From: Sphingomonas_R arantia
GTDB taxonomy: Bacteria > Pseudomonadota > Alphaproteobacteria > Sphingomonadales > Sphingomonadaceae
Length of the DNA: 64,000 nucleotides
Assembly (NCBI RefSeq): GCF_042682045.1
Contig: NZ_JBHUGS010000002.1
Location: 1,116,001 to 1,180,000, forward strand
Direction of reading: 5' to 3'
Made by a program: the position numbers and the translations under genes. Of this stretch, positions 35,843 to 44,323 are shown piece after piece. Under the pieces are notes generated by a model that was not told where the DNA came from, made no database searches, and saw nothing but the letters and a program-made list of their open reading frames with translations. The first letter of the stretch is position 1, and the number at the start of each line of letters is the position of its first letter.

Positions 35843-36355
35843 ATGCCGGCTTTCACGACGAACCAATGGGCCATCCTGCTGCTCGTACTGGTGCTGGGCT
35901 GGCTGCTCGGTCTCGCCTCCCGCTCCGGTGGGCGGAAATGGCGCCGCGCCTATGAGGCGGAACGCGCCGACCATGCCGCCGCACGCACCGCGCACGACGC
36001 GCGCCTTGCCGCCGCGAACGACCGCATCGTTCAGCTCGAACGGTCCAACCACAACGGGAATGGCATCGCGACCGGCACCGGCCTCGGCGTCGCCGGCGGC
36101 CTCGGCGCGACCGGCGCTGGCCAGCGCGACGACCTGTCGCTGATCCGCGGTGTCGGTCGCGGCGACGAAGCGCGCCTGAACGACCTTGGCGTCCACAGCT
36201 ACCGCGACATCGTCCGGATGAGCGCCGCGGACGAAGCCGCCCTCGAAAACAAGCTGGGTGCCGCCCCCGGCGTCATCGCCCGCGAACGCTGGCGCGAACA
36301 GGCCGAACTGCTCGACACCGGTCGCCACGACGACCACCGCCGCACCTTCTCGTAA
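35843..36355 (+). CDS. Membrane-anchored helix-hairpin-helix protein
   Basis: A 170-residue protein: an N-terminal membrane segment (about 8-26), an alpha-helical charged stretch with coiled-coil character (about 30-68), a Gly/Thr-rich linker (about 70-93), and a C-terminal HhH-like domain (DDLSLIRGVGRGDEARLNDLG, then YRDIVRMSAADEAALENKLG). The tail resembles the HhH fold found in DUF4332 and Nuo-associated proteins. Function is unknown; binding of nucleic acid near the membrane is one idea. GGGAGG precedes the ATG by 7 bases. It is separate from the Tad genes and convergent with ppdK. Confidence 0.75.
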   Translation: MPAFTTNQWAILLLVLVLGWLLGLASRSGGRKWRRAYEAERADHAAARTAHDARLAAANDRIVQLERSNHNGNGIATGTGLGVAGGLGATGAGQRDDLSLIRGVGRGDEARLNDLGVHSYRDIVRMSAADEAALENKLGAAPGVIARERWREQAELLDTGRHDDHRRTFS

Positions 36356-36367
36356 GCCAACCAATAG

Positions 36368-36390
36368 CCCTCCCCCCACCGGGGGGAGGG
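36368..36390. repeat. REP-like 10-bp palindrome / bidirectional terminator
   Basis: CCCTCCCCCC-ACC-GGGGGGAGGG, a perfect 10-bp stem between the convergent HhH-protein and ppdK genes. It is the core of the REP-like unit also seen at 40484, 42737 and 60151, here without the TTGGGGTGGGG tail. It may serve as terminator for both genes. Confidence 0.65.
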
Positions 36391-36399
36391 AGCTAGCAG

Positions 36400-39087
36400 C
36401 TACCGAGCCCGCAACGCAGCCTGCGCCGCCGCCAATCGTGCAATCGGCACCCGGTAAGGCGACGCCGAAACATAATCCAACCCGGTCTTCTCGCAGAAGG
36501 CGATGCTCGCCGGGTCGCCGCCATGCTCGCCGCAGATGCCGAGCTTGATGTCCGGCCGTGCCGCACGCCCGCGCTCCGCCGCCAGCGCGATCAGCTCGCC
36601 GACACCTTCCACGTCCAGGCTGACGAACGGGTCCTTTGCGTAGATCCCCTGGTCGACATAGACCGACAGGAACCGGCTCGCGTCGTCGCGGCTGACGCCC
36701 AGCGTCATCTGCGTCAGGTCGTTCGTGCCGAAGCTGAAGAACTCGCCGTACTCGGCGATCTCGCCCGCCTTGATCGCGGCGCGCGGCACCTCGATCATCG
36801 TCCCGACCAGATATTCGACCGTCCGGCCCTTGTCGGCGAACACCGCGGCGGCGGCCTTGTCGATCACCGCCTTCATCAGTTCCAGCTCGCGCGCCGTGCC
36901 GACCAGCGGCACCATCACCTCGGGGATCGGCGCGGCACCCGTCCGCTCCGCCACGTCGACCGCCGCCTCGAAGATCGCGCGCGCCTGCATCTCGTAGATT
37001 TCGGGATAGGTCACGCCCAGCCGGCATCCGCGATGGCCCAGCATCGGGTTGAACTCGTGCAGCTCGGTCGACCGCCGCTTCAGCGCCTCCAGGCTCAGGC
37101 CGGTCGCCTTGGCCACCTCGACGAACTCCTCCTCCGCATGCGGCAGGAATTCGTGCAGCGGCGGATCGAGCAAGCGAATCGTGACCGGCAGGCCCGCCAT
37201 GATCTCGAAGATCTCCGCGAAATCGGACCGCTGCTCGGGCAGCAGCAGCGCCAGCGCCTTCCGCCGGCCCGCCTCGTCCTCCGCCAGGATCATCTGGCGC
37301 ACCGCGGTGATCCGTGCCGCGTCGAAGAACATATGCTCCGTCCGGCACAGCCCGATGCCCTCCGCGCCGAATTCCCGCGCGGTGCGGCAATCGTTCGGCG
37401 TCTCCGCATTGGTCCGCACCTTCAGCCGGCGGACCTTGTCGGCCCACACCATCAGCGCGGCGAAATCGCCCGACAGCTCGGGCTGCACCGTCGGCACCTC
37501 GCCCAGCATCACCTCGCCGGTCGACCCGTCGATCGTCAGGATGTCGCCCTCGCGCACCTCGCGCCCGCCGACCTTCATCACCTTCGCCTTGGCGTCGATG
37601 TTCAGCGTGCCGACGCCCGACACGCACGGCCGCCCCATGCCGCGCGCCACCACCGCCGCATGGCTGGTCATCCCGCCGCGCGCGGTCAGGATGCCCTTGG
37701 CCGCATGCATCCCGTGAATATCCTCGGGGCTCGTCTCGACGCGCACCAGGATGACGGACTCACCCTGTTCGGACCGCTTCTCCGCGGTATCGGCGTCGAA
37801 CACGACCATGCCCGACGCCGCACCCGGCGATGCGGGCAGTCCCTTGGCGATCACGTCGCGCGGCGCCGCCGGATCGAGCGTCGGGTGGAGCAGCTGGTCG
37901 AGTGCCGCCGGATCGACGCGGTCGACCGCCTCCTCCTCCGAAATCAGCCCCTCGGCCGCCATGTCCACCGCGATCTTCAGCGCCGCCTTTGCGGTCCGCT
38001 TGCCCGCGCGGGTCTGCAGCATCCACAGGTGCCCGCGTTCCACCGTGAACTCGATATCCTGCATGTCGCGGTAATGCGTCTCGAGCAGGTCGAACACCTT
38101 GGCCAGCTCGGCATAGACCTCGGGCATCGCCTCTTCCATCGACGCCGCGCGGGCACCCGCCGCCTCGCGCGCCGCCAGCGTTAGATATTGCGGCGTGCGG
38201 ATGCCCGCGACGACATCCTCGCCCTGCGCGTTGATCAGGAATTCGCCATAATAGGCCCGGTCGCCCTTCGACGGATCGCGCGTGAACGCCACGCCGGTCG
38301 CCGACGTATCGCCCATGTTGCCGAACACCATCGCCTGCACGTTCACCGCTGTGCCCCATGCAGCCGGAATATCGTTCAGCCGGCGATAGACCTTGGCGCG
38401 CTCCGACTGCCACGATCCGAACACCGCGCCGACCGCACCCCACAGCTGCTCGTGCACGTCCTGCGGGAACGGCTTCTTCCACTGGTCGAGCACGATCGCC
38501 TTGTATTCCTTGACCAGCGCCTGCCAGTCCTCGGCGCTCAGCTGCGTATCGAGCGTATAGCCGCGATCCTCCTTGGCGATCTCCAGCGCCTCCTCGAACG
38601 CGCCGTGATCCAGCTCCAGCACGACGTCCGAATACATCTGGATGAAACGGCGGTAGCTGTCCCACGCGAAGCGCGGATCCTCCGACACCGTGGCCAGCCC
38701 CTCGACCGTCTCGTCGTTCAGGCCCAGGTTCAGCACCGTGTCCATCATGCCCGGCATCGACGCGCGCGCGCCCGACCGGACGGACACCAGCAACGGATCG
38801 GCCGCATCGCCGAACGTCTTACCGGTGATCCTTTCGATATGGGTCAGCCCCGCGGCGACCTCGTCGCGCAACGACTGCGGAAACTGCTCGCCCTCGTCAT
38901 AATAACGCACGCACATCTCGGTCGAGATCGTGAACCCCGGCGGCACCGGCAGCCCGATCGACGCCATCTCCGCCAGGTTCGCGCCCTTGCCCCCGAGCAG
39001 GTTCTTGTCGCCCTTGCCCCCATCGGACACCCCCCCGCCGAAACGATAGACGTAGCGCGGGGCCGCGGCGGTAGGATCGGTGGCCAT
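36400..39087 (-). CDS. ppdK: Pyruvate, phosphate dikinase
   Basis: Interconverts pyruvate + ATP + Pi and PEP + AMP + PPi. The 895-residue protein has an N-terminal ATP-grasp domain (LLGGKGANLAEMASIGLPVPPGFT), the swivelling phosphohistidine domain with GGMTSHAAVVARGMGRPCV, and a C-terminal PEP/pyruvate barrel ending in LGICGEHGGDPASI with the catalytic Cys. Of two in-frame ATGs I chose 39087, because GAAGGA lies 6 bases upstream of it; the ATG at 39093 would abut that site. It is monocistronic between repeat-rich gaps. Confidence 0.96.
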   Translation of the reverse strand: MATDPTAAAPRYVYRFGGGVSDGGKGDKNLLGGKGANLAEMASIGLPVPPGFTISTEMCVRYYDEGEQFPQSLRDEVAAGLTHIERITGKTFGDAADPLLVSVRSGARASMPGMMDTVLNLGLNDETVEGLATVSEDPRFAWDSYRRFIQMYSDVVLELDHGAFEEALEIAKEDRGYTLDTQLSAEDWQALVKEYKAIVLDQWKKPFPQDVHEQLWGAVGAVFGSWQSERAKVYRRLNDIPAAWGTAVNVQAMVFGNMGDTSATGVAFTRDPSKGDRAYYGEFLINAQGEDVVAGIRTPQYLTLAAREAAGARAASMEEAMPEVYAELAKVFDLLETHYRDMQDIEFTVERGHLWMLQTRAGKRTAKAALKIAVDMAAEGLISEEEAVDRVDPAALDQLLHPTLDPAAPRDVIAKGLPASPGAASGMVVFDADTAEKRSEQGESVILVRVETSPEDIHGMHAAKGILTARGGMTSHAAVVARGMGRPCVSGVGTLNIDAKAKVMKVGGREVREGDILTIDGSTGEVMLGEVPTVQPELSGDFAALMVWADKVRRLKVRTNAETPNDCRTAREFGAEGIGLCRTEHMFFDAARITAVRQMILAEDEAGRRKALALLLPEQRSDFAEIFEIMAGLPVTIRLLDPPLHEFLPHAEEEFVEVAKATGLSLEALKRRSTELHEFNPMLGHRGCRLGVTYPEIYEMQARAIFEAAVDVAERTGAAPIPEVMVPLVGTARELELMKAVIDKAAAAVFADKGRTVEYLVGTMIEVPRAAIKAGEIAEYGEFFSFGTNDLTQMTLGVSRDDASRFLSVYVDQGIYAKDPFVSLDVEGVGELIALAAERGRAARPDIKLGICGEHGGDPASIAFCEKTGLDYVSASPYRVPIARLAAAQAALRAR

Positions 39088-39201
39088 GGGCATTCCTTCA
39101 AGCGATCAACAATGACCCCCACTTGGCGACCCCGACCCCGCAAGGACAACCCTGACAACGCTGGACAAGGGGAGGCTCACGCCGAGCTCCCACCCCCACC
39201 A

Positions 39202-39391
39202 GTTCCCCGGCGAAGGCCGGGGCCTAGGCGAAACAGCCCCACCAAGGCCCCGGCCTCCGCCGGGGAACACCAGCAAATCAAAACAGTACCCCCGCGGATG
39301 CGGGGGCCCAGCTAAGCGTCGAATACCGACGTATCCACCCGCCCAGCCCCAAGACCAACAACCAGAACTGGACCCCCGCCTACGCGGGAGA
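39202..39391. repeat. Cluster of GC-rich palindromes upstream of ppdK
   Basis: The 310-bp gap 39088-39397 holds no gene. It contains an inverted pair of TTCCCCGGCGAAGGCCGGGG-type units (39202-39223 and 39246-39268), a 7-bp hairpin CCCCCGC-GGAT-GCGGGGG (39289-39306), and a CCCCCGCCTACGCGGG unit (39370-39389). The same unit types recur at 53639 and 57336-57495. The ppdK promoter must lie within or beside this cluster. GlyS ends just past it, on the same strand as ppdK. Confidence 0.75.
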
Positions 39392-39397
39392 ACAGCC

Positions 39398-41731
39398 CTA
39401 CCCCTCGATCCTCGAAAAATCCGCCACCCGATGAACAGCCGCCCGGATCCGCCCCAACAAAGCCAACCGAGCCGCCCGCTTCCCCGGATCCACATCGTTC
39501 ACGGTCACACCCTCGAAAAACGCATCGATCGGCCCCCGCAAACGACTAAGCGCCGCCATCGCCCCCGCAAAGTCCTCCGCCGCCACCGCAACCTCCGCCG
39601 CCGGCTCCACCGCATCCAGCGCCGCCACCAGCTCCGCCTCCGCCGGCTCCATCACATAGTCCGCCCCCGCAGACTCCGCCGGAGGCTCCTTCTTCAGAAT
39701 ATTGGCCGCCCGCTTATACCCCGCCAACAGGTTGATCCCCTCCGGCGTCTCCACAAACGCCTGCAACGCATGAACCCGCGCCAGCAACCGAACCAGATCG
39801 TCCTCACCGCCGAGTGCGAAGACAGCGTCGATCAGGTCGTGCCGGACACCGGCTTCTTTCTGCTGAACCTTCAACCGGTCAACAAAAAAGCTCTCCAGCA
39901 TCGGAGCATACATCATGAAATACTGGGATACACGATACCCCCGCTCACTCTCCAGATCGACGGAAGAAAGTATCTCGGGTTCTCCAAACCGGAACTCAGG
40001 CTTATAAAGCCCGAACACAGCTTCTCTGAGAGCGCCATTCGCTTCGTCGTTCGCCGCTACGATAACTGTGCTTAGGATGAGGTCTAGCGCCTGCTCCCTA
40101 ACGGTCGAGAGCGAACAGCGAAGATGATTGTGCGTCAACAACCGGATCACACCAAGCGCCGCGCGTCTCAACGCAAAGGGGTCGCTTGAGCCAGTTGGCC
40201 GCTCTTGGGCTCCAAAGAAACCGACTAAGCTATCCAGCTTGTCAGCCAACGAAACCGCCACCGTCACCGGAGCGGTCGGCACGTCGTCGCCCTGCCCGAC
40301 CGGCTTGTAATGGTCGCGGATCGCGTCGGCGACCGCGTCGGGATAGCCTTCCGCGCGGGCATAATAGCCGCCCATGATGCCCTGCAATTCGGGGAATTCC
40401 CCGACCATGCCGGTGACGAGGTCCGCTTTGCACAGCCGCGCCGCGGTCTCGGCCATCTGCGCCAAACTAGGCGCAACCGGACTCCCTCCCCGCACCGGGG
40501 GGAGGGTTGGGGTGGGGGGCGTGGCCTGGGACGACGCCGCATCAAGCCGCAGCCCCCCACCCCAGCCCTCTCCCCGCAGGGGAGAGGGGGAAGAAGACAC
40601 AATCCCCTCCTCCACCAACCACCGCGCCAGCTTCGCCACTCGGTCGACCTTGTCCGCCACCGTCCCGAGCTTCTCGTGAAACACGATCTGGTCCAGCTTC
40701 CTGGCGCTGTCCGCCAACGGAACCTTCAGATCCTGTTCCCAAAAGAACTTGGCATCCGACAGCCGCGCCGCCAGCACCTTCGCATTGCCCGCGACAACCC
40801 CCACGCCGCCATCGCGCGCCATGATGTTCGCCGTGCAGACGAAGTTCGGCGCCAGCGCCCCCGCGGCATCGACCAGCGCGAAATATTTCTGGTTGGTCCG
40901 CATGGTCAGCTGGATCACCTCGCGCGGCACCGCCAGATACGCCGGGTCGAACGCGCCCAGCAGCGGCACCGGCCACTCGGTCAGCCCGGCATTCTCCGCG
41001 ACCAGCCCCTCGTCCGGTACCACGCTCAGCCCCGCCGCCGCCGCAACCGCCGCCGCCCCGTCGCGGATGATCGCGCGCCGTTCGGCCGGGTCCAGGATGA
41101 CGTGCGCGGTGCGCAGCTTGAACGCATAGTCGTCCGCCGACCCGATCGTGATCGGCTCCGGATGATGGAACCGGTGCCCCACCGTGGCCGCACCCGACAC
41201 GATGCCCGCGATCTCGATCGGCACGACCATCTCGTCGAGCAGCGCCACGATCCCCTTCAGCGGCCGGACCCAGCGCAGCGACGCGGTGCTGGCGGACTCC
41301 GCCCCCCAGCGCATCGATTTCGGCCACGGGAACCCGCGGATGATCGCCGGCACCGCCTCCGCCAGCACCGCCGCGGTCGCGCGCCCCGGCTTCTCCGTCA
41401 CCGCGAACAGGATGATATTGCCTTTGGCATCCGCCCGCTCGACCAGCTGCTCGCGCGTCAGTCCGGTCTTGCCCAGGAACCCGGCCAGCGCCTGTGGCGG
41501 CGCATCGGCACGCGGCCCCTTCACCTCCTCGGCCACCGGCTCCGTCGCCAGCGGCAACCCGCGCGCGATTAGAGCAAGCCGCCGCGGCGTCGCATAGGTC
41601 TCGACCACGTCCGCCGCCAACCCGGCCTTCGCCAGCTCCGCCGCGAACAGCCGCGCCAGGTCCGCGCACGCCTTCTCCTGCATGCGCGCAGGGATTTCCT
41701 CGGACAGGAGTTCGAGCAGGAAATCAGCCAT
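39398..41731 (-). CDS. glyS: Glycyl-tRNA synthetase beta subunit, with an in-frame REP-derived insert
   Basis: The tRNA-binding beta subunit of the (alpha-beta)2 enzyme; 777 residues starting MADFLLELLSEEIPARM. Conserved segments include ATPRRLA, FPWPKSMRW, WVRPLKGIVALLD, GHRFHHPEP, TNQKYFAL and DLVTGMVGEFPELQG. Residues about 379-422 are a Pro/Ser/Gly-rich insert (SPLRGEGWGGGL, TPPTPTLPPVRGG) encoded by an inverted pair of REP-like palindromes at 40484-40588, with the frame kept on both sides. The start overlaps the glyQ stop by one base, so the subunits are coupled. Otherwise length and motifs look normal. Confidence 0.95.
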   Translation of the reverse strand: MADFLLELLSEEIPARMQEKACADLARLFAAELAKAGLAADVVETYATPRRLALIARGLPLATEPVAEEVKGPRADAPPQALAGFLGKTGLTREQLVERADAKGNIILFAVTEKPGRATAAVLAEAVPAIIRGFPWPKSMRWGAESASTASLRWVRPLKGIVALLDEMVVPIEIAGIVSGAATVGHRFHHPEPITIGSADDYAFKLRTAHVILDPAERRAIIRDGAAAVAAAAGLSVVPDEGLVAENAGLTEWPVPLLGAFDPAYLAVPREVIQLTMRTNQKYFALVDAAGALAPNFVCTANIMARDGGVGVVAGNAKVLAARLSDAKFFWEQDLKVPLADSARKLDQIVFHEKLGTVADKVDRVAKLARWLVEEGIVSSSPSPLRGEGWGGGLRLDAASSQATPPTPTLPPVRGGSPVAPSLAQMAETAARLCKADLVTGMVGEFPELQGIMGGYYARAEGYPDAVADAIRDHYKPVGQGDDVPTAPVTVAVSLADKLDSLVGFFGAQERPTGSSDPFALRRAALGVIRLLTHNHLRCSLSTVREQALDLILSTVIVAANDEANGALREAVFGLYKPEFRFGEPEILSSVDLESERGYRVSQYFMMYAPMLESFFVDRLKVQQKEAGVRHDLIDAVFALGGEDDLVRLLARVHALQAFVETPEGINLLAGYKRAANILKKEPPAESAGADYVMEPAEAELVAALDAVEPAAEVAVAAEDFAGAMAALSRLRGPIDAFFEGVTVNDVDPGKRAARLALLGRIRAAVHRVADFSRIEG
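40465..40597. repeat. REP-like doublet inside glyS
   Basis: Two inverted copies of a CCCTCCCC...GGGGAGGGTTGGGGTGGGGGGC unit: 40484-40520 and, in reverse, 40552-40588 (37 bases each, about five mismatches). They match the intergenic doublet at 60151-60264 in layout. The element is read in frame as part of glyS. Confidence 0.85.
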
Positions 41732-42657
41732 CAGTTCGCATCCTGACCGGTCGTGCCTGGGACCGTAGCGGCCAACTTCACGCTCTCGTCGTCCCAGCCA
41801 TTGTGTTCCATCCACGCCTGGCAACTGCCCTTCGCCAGATCGCGCACCCGGCCCATATAGGCCGCCCGTTCCGCCACCGAGATGACGCCGCGCGCCTGCA
41901 ACGTGTTGAAGATATGGCTCGCCTTGATCGCCTGGTCGTACGCCGGCAACGGCAGCTTCGCCTCGATCAGCGCGCGCGCCTCGTCCGCCGCCAGCGTGAA
42001 CTGCTTGAACAAGGTCTCGGTGTTGGCCGCCTCGAAATTATACTTCGAAAACTGCTTCTCGTTCTCGAGGAACACGTCGCCATAGGTCACGCCGTCGTCG
42101 TTGAACGCCAGGTCGTACACATTGTCGACGCCCTGGATATACATCGCCAGCCGCTCCAGCCCGTAGGTCAGCTCGCCCGCCACCGGCTTGCAGTCATAGC
42201 CGCCGACCTGCTGGAAATAGGTGAACTGCGTCACCTCCATCCCGTCGCACCAGACCTCCCAGCCCAGCCCCCACGCGCCCAGCGTCGGGCTTTCCCAATC
42301 GTCTTCGACGAACCGGATATCATGCGCGGTGAAATCGATCCCGATCTTCGCCAGCGAGCCCAGATACAGGTCCTGCAGATCGTCCGGGCTCGGCTTCAGG
42401 ATCACCTGATACTGGTAATAATGCCCCAGCCGGTTCGGGTTCTCGCCATACCGCCCATCCGTCGGCCGCCGCGACGGCTGGACATAGGCCGCCTTCCACG
42501 GCTTCGGCCCCAACGCGCGCAACGTCGTCGCCGGGTGAAACGTCCCCGCCCCCATCTCCATGTCATAAGGCTGCAGGATGACGCAGCCGTGGCGGCTCCA
42601 ATAGTCGTGGAGTGTCAGGATCAGGCCCTGAAAACTGAGCGGCTTGAGGTCGGGCAT
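41731..42657 (-). CDS. glyQ: Glycyl-tRNA synthetase alpha subunit
   Basis: The catalytic alpha subunit that activates glycine and charges tRNA-Gly. The 308-residue protein contains the class II motifs: LHDYWSRHGCVILQPYDMEMGAGT near the N-terminus, YVQPSRRPTDGRYGENPNR (motif 2), DDWESPTLGAWGLGWEVW, and TYGLERLAMY (motif 3). I start at MPDLKP, because the ATG 21 bases upstream lacks a ribosome site while AAGG lies 7-8 bases before this one. It is the first gene of glyQ-glyS and divergent from rplY. Confidence 0.97.
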   Translation of the reverse strand: MPDLKPLSFQGLILTLHDYWSRHGCVILQPYDMEMGAGTFHPATTLRALGPKPWKAAYVQPSRRPTDGRYGENPNRLGHYYQYQVILKPSPDDLQDLYLGSLAKIGIDFTAHDIRFVEDDWESPTLGAWGLGWEVWCDGMEVTQFTYFQQVGGYDCKPVAGELTYGLERLAMYIQGVDNVYDLAFNDDGVTYGDVFLENEKQFSKYNFEAANTETLFKQFTLAADEARALIEAKLPLPAYDQAIKASHIFNTLQARGVISVAERAAYMGRVRDLAKGSCQAWMEHNGWDDESVKLAATVPGTTGQDAN

Positions 42658-42736
42658 GGGCGGCCTTCGGACTTTCACTAATTTAGTGATTCCCTTGCGT
42701 CAGCATGAGGCAAAGCGTCAAGGCAACGCACGACCA

Positions 42737-42780
42737 AGCCCCCTCGCCCCTCCGGGGAGAGGGTTGGGGAGAGGGGCTTA
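42737..42780. repeat. Single REP-like unit between glyQ and rplY
   Basis: A CCCTCGCCCCTCCGGGGAGA palindromic core is followed by GGGTTGGGGAGAGGGGCTTAG. It is one copy of the REP-like unit, in the divergent promoter gap (42658-42931) of glyQ and rplY. Confidence 0.7.
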
Positions 42781-42931
42781 GGCTGGACAGACCCGCTACC
42801 CCGAGCGAAGCCCCCTCGCAGTCCGCACCCGCATTGCAAAATCCGCAAATTCCCGCTACGCGCGCCAATCCCCGCCATGGTCATCCCTGGAGGCGCGGCG
42901 TGGGGTCAACATCAATGTCTGGAGACATATT

Positions 42932-43594
42932 ATGAGCGATCAGCTCACACTGTCGGCCGAGACGCGCGATCGGGCTGGCAAGGGAGCCTCCCGAGCCATG
43001 CGTCGTGAAGGCCGCGTACCCGCCGTGATCTACGGCAACAAGCAGGAAGCCCTCTCGATCCACGTCGAGGAAAAGGCCCTGGTCAAGATGCTCAGCACCG
43101 GGCATTTCATGAATTCGGTCATCATGGTCGACGGCGTTGCCGGCGCCGCGATCCGCACGATTCCCAAGGATGTGCATTTCCACCCGGTCACCGACCGGCC
43201 GATGCACGTCGATTTCTTGCGCATTTCCGAACATGCCACCGTCACCGTCTCGGTGCCCGTCGTGTTCGTCGATCAGGAAGAGTCGAAGGGCATCAAGCGC
43301 GGCGGCGTGCTGAACATCGTCCAGCATGAAGTCGACCTGGTCTGCGACGCGTCCGAGATCCCGGGCGAGATCACGATCTCGCTGGCCGGCGTCGAAGTCG
43401 GCGACTCGATCCACATCAGCAACGTCACGCTGCCGAACGGCGTCACCCCGGCGATCACCGACCGCGATTTTACGATCGCGACGATGGCCGCCCCGACGAT
43501 CCCGAACGCCGAAGACGAAGCCGCCGACGAGGCGCTCGCCGCCGAGCAGTCGGCCGCTGCCGAGGCGGAAGCCGCAGCAGAGAAGGAAGACTGA
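42932..43594 (+). CDS. rplY: 50S ribosomal protein L25 (CTC form)
   Basis: A 220-residue 5S-rRNA-binding protein of the long general-stress CTC type: N-terminal L25 domain (about 1-90; RDRAGKGASRAMRREGRVPAVIYG) plus the C-terminal TL5 beta domain (about 95-190), and an acidic Ala/Glu-rich tail. GGAGA lies 7 bases before the ATG. It is the usual first gene of rplY-pth-ychF. A hairpin follows in the 157-bp gap to pth. Confidence 0.96.
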   Translation: MSDQLTLSAETRDRAGKGASRAMRREGRVPAVIYGNKQEALSIHVEEKALVKMLSTGHFMNSVIMVDGVAGAAIRTIPKDVHFHPVTDRPMHVDFLRISEHATVTVSVPVVFVDQEESKGIKRGGVLNIVQHEVDLVCDASEIPGEITISLAGVEVGDSIHISNVTLPNGVTPAITDRDFTIATMAAPTIPNAEDEAADEALAAEQSAAAEAEAAAEKED

Positions 43595-43635
43595 GGCCCC
43601 TCCCGCTCCCTTCATGGGGGCGGGACAGCTTCGGT

Positions 43636-43680
43636 CCGCCGCCACCGACGTCCCAGGGGGGCGTTGGCGGCGGCGATCCT
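43636..43680 (+). terminator. Candidate terminator between rplY and pth
   Basis: A 9-bp perfect stem (43636-43644 CCGCCGCCA, 43665-43673) with a 20-base loop is followed by cgatcctttta. The short T tract makes it a moderate candidate that may cut read-through into pth. Confidence 0.5.
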
Positions 43681-43751
43681 TTTACAGACGGGCAACGCAA
43701 AGCGGCCCCTCGACACCCAAACGTCAGCCCACCCGAACAGGACGCCAGCAC

Positions 43752-44318
43752 ATGCAGATCTGGGTCGGCCTGGGTAATCCCGGCGCGGAATATGCGCTCC
43801 ACCGTCACAATGTCGGCTTCATGGCGGTCGATGCGATCGCCGAGGTCCACGGCTTCGGCCCCTGGAAGAAGCAGTTCCAGGGCTGGCTCGCCCCCGGCCG
43901 GATCGGTCCGGACAAGGTCCTGCTGCTCAAACCCGCCACCTTCATGAACGACAGCGGCCGCGCGATCGGCGAGGCGCTGCGCTTCTACAAGCTCGGCGAG
44001 GACGCGCTTACCATCTTCCACGACGAACTCGATCTCGCCGCGTTCAAGGTGAAGGTGAAGACCGGCGGCGGCAATGCCGGCCATAACGGCCTGCGCTCCG
44101 CCGACGCGCATATCGGCAACGCCTTCCGCCGCGTCCGGATCGGCATCGACCATCCCGGCCACAAGGACCGCGTCACCGGCCATGTCCTCGGCAACTACGC
44201 CAAGTCCGAGCTGGACCCGCTCGCCGCCATGCTCGGCGCGATCGCCGCGGAGGCCCCGCTTCTCGCAGCCCGCGACGACGTCCGCTTCATGAACGAAGTC
44301 TCGCGCCGGCTGGCCTGA
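43752..44318 (+). CDS. pth: Peptidyl-tRNA hydrolase
   Basis: Releases tRNA from stalled peptidyl-tRNA. The 188-residue protein has the family signatures GLGNPGAEYALHRHNVGF (catalytic His19), KPATFMNDSG, the FHDELDLA acid motif and GGGNAGHNGLRS with RIGIDHPG. The ATG was chosen because the homologous N-terminus begins MQIWVGLGNPG. It is convergent with a broken gene that ends 5 bases away. Confidence 0.96.
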   Translation: MQIWVGLGNPGAEYALHRHNVGFMAVDAIAEVHGFGPWKKQFQGWLAPGRIGPDKVLLLKPATFMNDSGRAIGEALRFYKLGEDALTIFHDELDLAAFKVKVKTGGGNAGHNGLRSADAHIGNAFRRVRIGIDHPGHKDRVTGHVLGNYAKSELDPLAAMLGAIAAEAPLLAARDDVRFMNEVSRRLA

Positions 44319-44323
44319 CCCGT

